Shown here piece by piece: positions 61,870-64,000 of a stretch of 64,000 nucleotides of DNA. The translations under genes and the position numbers were made by a program. Numbering within the stretch: position 1 is the stretch's first letter; each line of letters begins with the position of its first letter. Source of the stretch: Neurospora crassa OR74A (lineage: Eukaryota > Ascomycota > Sordariomycetes > Sordariales > Sordariaceae). Below the pieces are notes generated by a model, which made no database searches, had not been told where the DNA came from, and saw only the letters and a list, made by a program, of their open reading frames with translations. The stretch covers positions 5,084,001 through 5,148,000 of the forward strand of contig NC_026505.1 of NCBI RefSeq assembly GCF_000182925.2. Direction: 5' to 3'.

Positions 61870-64000
61870 TTTGGGCAATCAGATAGAATATGTATGCGGT
61901 CAGAGGCTCGAAATCGGGAGAAGGAATTGCGCTGGTCTTGCAATCCGTCGTTGGTGACAGGAGAGGACAAAGGACCAGAGTCGAAGATTCAAGGGGGGGT
62001 ATTCCCTTGATTAGTTCGACGCGCCGTCGGCCGAAGTTGCTCGGCGGGATTGGAACAAGCGTCGAAGGCTCCGGAAACCGCGTCGAAGATGGTGGACCCG
62101 GTAATCCGCACTCCAGCAGTGGTTGTGCTTATCGGTGACCGAATAGAGTGTTATCGTCGGTCGCCTTTCTCTCGCCAAGTTCGTCGTCGACCTGTGATTT
62201 CGTGGGATGGGTGTTAAAGGGCGGCCGTGGCGTAACGCCGAGTGGAAAAGTGTAAGGGCGGGTAGTTGGATGGATGGCTTTTGCGGTAGGTACCTTTGGC
62301 TGCAGGAAGGAACCGGCTAAGCTACTGTAAGGATGTTGCAGCGGCCTCCTTTTTTTTCGGACGGAATCTCGCTGGCTGCAGCAGTAGAGGTGGTACCTGG
62401 TACGGGGCTACCCGGCGCGCAGAGGCTTTTTTAGTAGCGAAGTTTTAGTGCAGCTGCAGTGGCAGGGCAGGGGGGGTGTATGATGGAGAAGAATGCCCGG
62501 ATTCTTTTTGTGAAAGACTTTCCGCTTTCTACAGGTACTCTTAGGTTGTTGCCAGATGAACAAGGGAACCACGACGACACCGACGACAACAACAACAACA
62601 CCGACCAAATAAACAACAACAAAACAACGGGCAAAGGATAAAAGAGAGTGGTATATGCGGTCTGTGGGTTGTTGGACAACGAAGTGGAAGTGTAAAGTGG
62701 GAAAGTAAAGATCCGGTCAGGACGAGCGGTGCACCCGAGCTTTGATAGAATCAAACCTGGAACTAAAAAGCGGCAATGATGTAGTGGGAGGCAGTGGACT
62801 GATGCTGGGCGGGCGGTCAAGGTGCTTTCACTAGTGTGCAAGTCAAAAGTCTGGGCGACCGACCCAAGGGAAGTAAAAGTGCAACTGAAGTCACGGTGAC
62901 GAAGTGACACCTCAGCAACGAAAGAGGGAACAAATCGAAGCAAAAACAAAAAAACCATTGAGAGTGGAGGGCCAATTTCAGACAGGGACGATATATCATT
63001 TGTTGGCCATGCACCCCACCCCTTTTTTTTCCGCCCTTTCCATTATTCTCCCCCTCCCCCTTCCAATTGCATTGTCCATTTGTGCTTCCCCATCCCCTCT
63101 CGGCATTCCGTCTCGTTGCCCAGGCATTGTCCTGATATTTCTCTAGTGTTGTAGTGAGTGGATAGCCAGATTGTGAAACAGCTGGCTGATTTCTCTTCCT
63201 CTTCAGATATTCCTTGATGCTAGCACGGGCAGACTATAATGGCCCGTCCCGGCCATTGTTGAGCTGGACTCTCTGGGGTTTCCACTTTCCTAGTGTATGT
63301 AGTCCCGTCTTCACATGGTGGGGTTGGTAGTCTACATAGTACACAGTAGCGGGGGACGGGGGCAGAACTGCGGACTTGTCGGATGCTGATCGGTCACCGT
63401 TGGAGCGTACAGATGATCCACCGTTGCTCGGCTGACTGATGATTGCACATGTCTGTCTCCGACCGACACGGCTGCCATGCGTTGTCCGCCCGGCTGACTG
63501 TTGCGCGCAAGACGCCGAGCATGCGAGGGCCGTGAGAGCAAACTGCCGCGATTGTCGACGACGATGTCATGTCTTGTCCGGCCGGGCCCTCTTCCGTCAG
63601 GTCGACAGGCCTGGACTGCGACTGCGACTGCGACTGCGATGCGACGCCCGGGGCGGGGCGTGTTCCTATCATTCAGGGACTTCAAGGTGCCGGTGAGGTG
63701 CAGCATGATGCTGCGCTGAGCGCGTTTCCTCGGTACCTGACTTGCCCATCACTTTGTGCATGACGCTCAGGTACCTGTCTATCGCGCGCAATTTCTCCTA
63801 CGGCGCACAAATGCCCCTTGCCAAGACTTTCTAAGCTTTGTCCCTTCCCTTGGCCCTTGCTCAAACGCATTTGCCAGGCTTGTTTATGACAAAATTACGG
63901 TTACATACCGTCAAATCGGTCCTGCCCCTGTTGATACAGCCTGGGCAAAACATTCACCACTTCTAGTCACCTGGATGAAAATGCATCGATTCTCATCACG
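61870..64000. promoter_or_regulatory. Upstream region of gs-1
   Basis: About 2.1 kb to the window end. The part nearest gs-1 should hold its promoter and leader; on the plus strand it is purine-rich between about 62440 and 62990. (CAA)-type repeats lie at 62580-62635, T-rich and C-rich runs near 63010-63070, and a (GACTGC) hexanucleotide run at about 63614-63637. No coding sequence was recognised on either strand. A promoter for a gene beyond the window cannot be excluded. Confidence 0.5.
63614..63637. repeat. (GACTGC)n hexanucleotide run
   Basis: Four tandem units. The open frame through it repeats Asp-Cys or Thr-Ala, which is a by-product of the repeat and not a supported protein. Confidence 0.8.

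Overview
The window looks like nuclear DNA of a filamentous ascomycete of the Neurospora/Sordaria group, most likely Neurospora crassa or a very close relative. The evidence is many short introns (about 60-150 bp) with GTAAGT/GTATGT-type donors and CTGAC/CTAAC branch sites, C-ending codon bias in expressed genes, TACCTA/GTAGGTA-rich spacers, long pyrimidine-rich leaders and abundant microsatellites. The gene set agrees: a 375-residue actin, a GSK-3 kinase and a Smi1/Knr4-type protein whose spliced model is 532 residues, the length I recall for Neurospora GS-1. From memory, actin, gsk-3 and gs-1 lie close together on N. crassa linkage group V; I could not check this.

Layout. 1-3105: gene-free, with the actin promoter at its end. 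3106-4779 (+): actin, six exons. 5522-6355 (-): mitochondrial ribosome-rescue factor of the MTRFR/Rso55 type with a GGQ loop. 7481-8010 (+): 117-residue membrane protein resembling the small activating subunit of serine palmitoyltransferase. 8953-11761 (-): Elongator subunit ELP2, divergent from URM1 (12198-12656, +) across 436 bp. 12657-30422: about 18 kb without a recognisable intact gene, holding a tRNA-Asp-like relic, a degenerate coding remnant, microsatellites and homopolymers. 30423/30952-32642 (+): C2H2 zinc-finger regulator with four fingers. 33869-33940 (+): tRNA-Cys(GCA). 34798-35911 (-): mitochondrial folate/FAD-type carrier. 37896-39144 (+): SF3b4/Hsh49 splicing factor. 39145-50752: about 11.6 kb without a recognisable gene, rich in simple repeats (including a T89 tract) and ending in the long leader of GSK-3. 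50753-52261 (+): GSK-3 kinase. 54072-56837 (+): nuclear cap-binding subunit CBP80. 57786-58687 (-): Vps68-like four-helix membrane protein. 60122-61869 (-): Smi1/Knr4 homolog gs-1. 61870-64000: its upstream region.

How the genes relate. Most are housekeeping genes for the cytoskeleton, RNA processing, tRNA modification, mitochondria, lipid synthesis, signalling and the cell wall. The clearest functional link is ELP2 with URM1: both act in the pathway that makes mcm5s2U at the wobble position of tRNAs (Elongator supplies the mcm5 side chain, Urm1 the sulfur), and here they share one short divergent intergenic region. I found no intact mobile element, CRISPR-like array or new multigene system. 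The two gene-poor stretches, each upstream of a regulatory gene, are the least explained parts.
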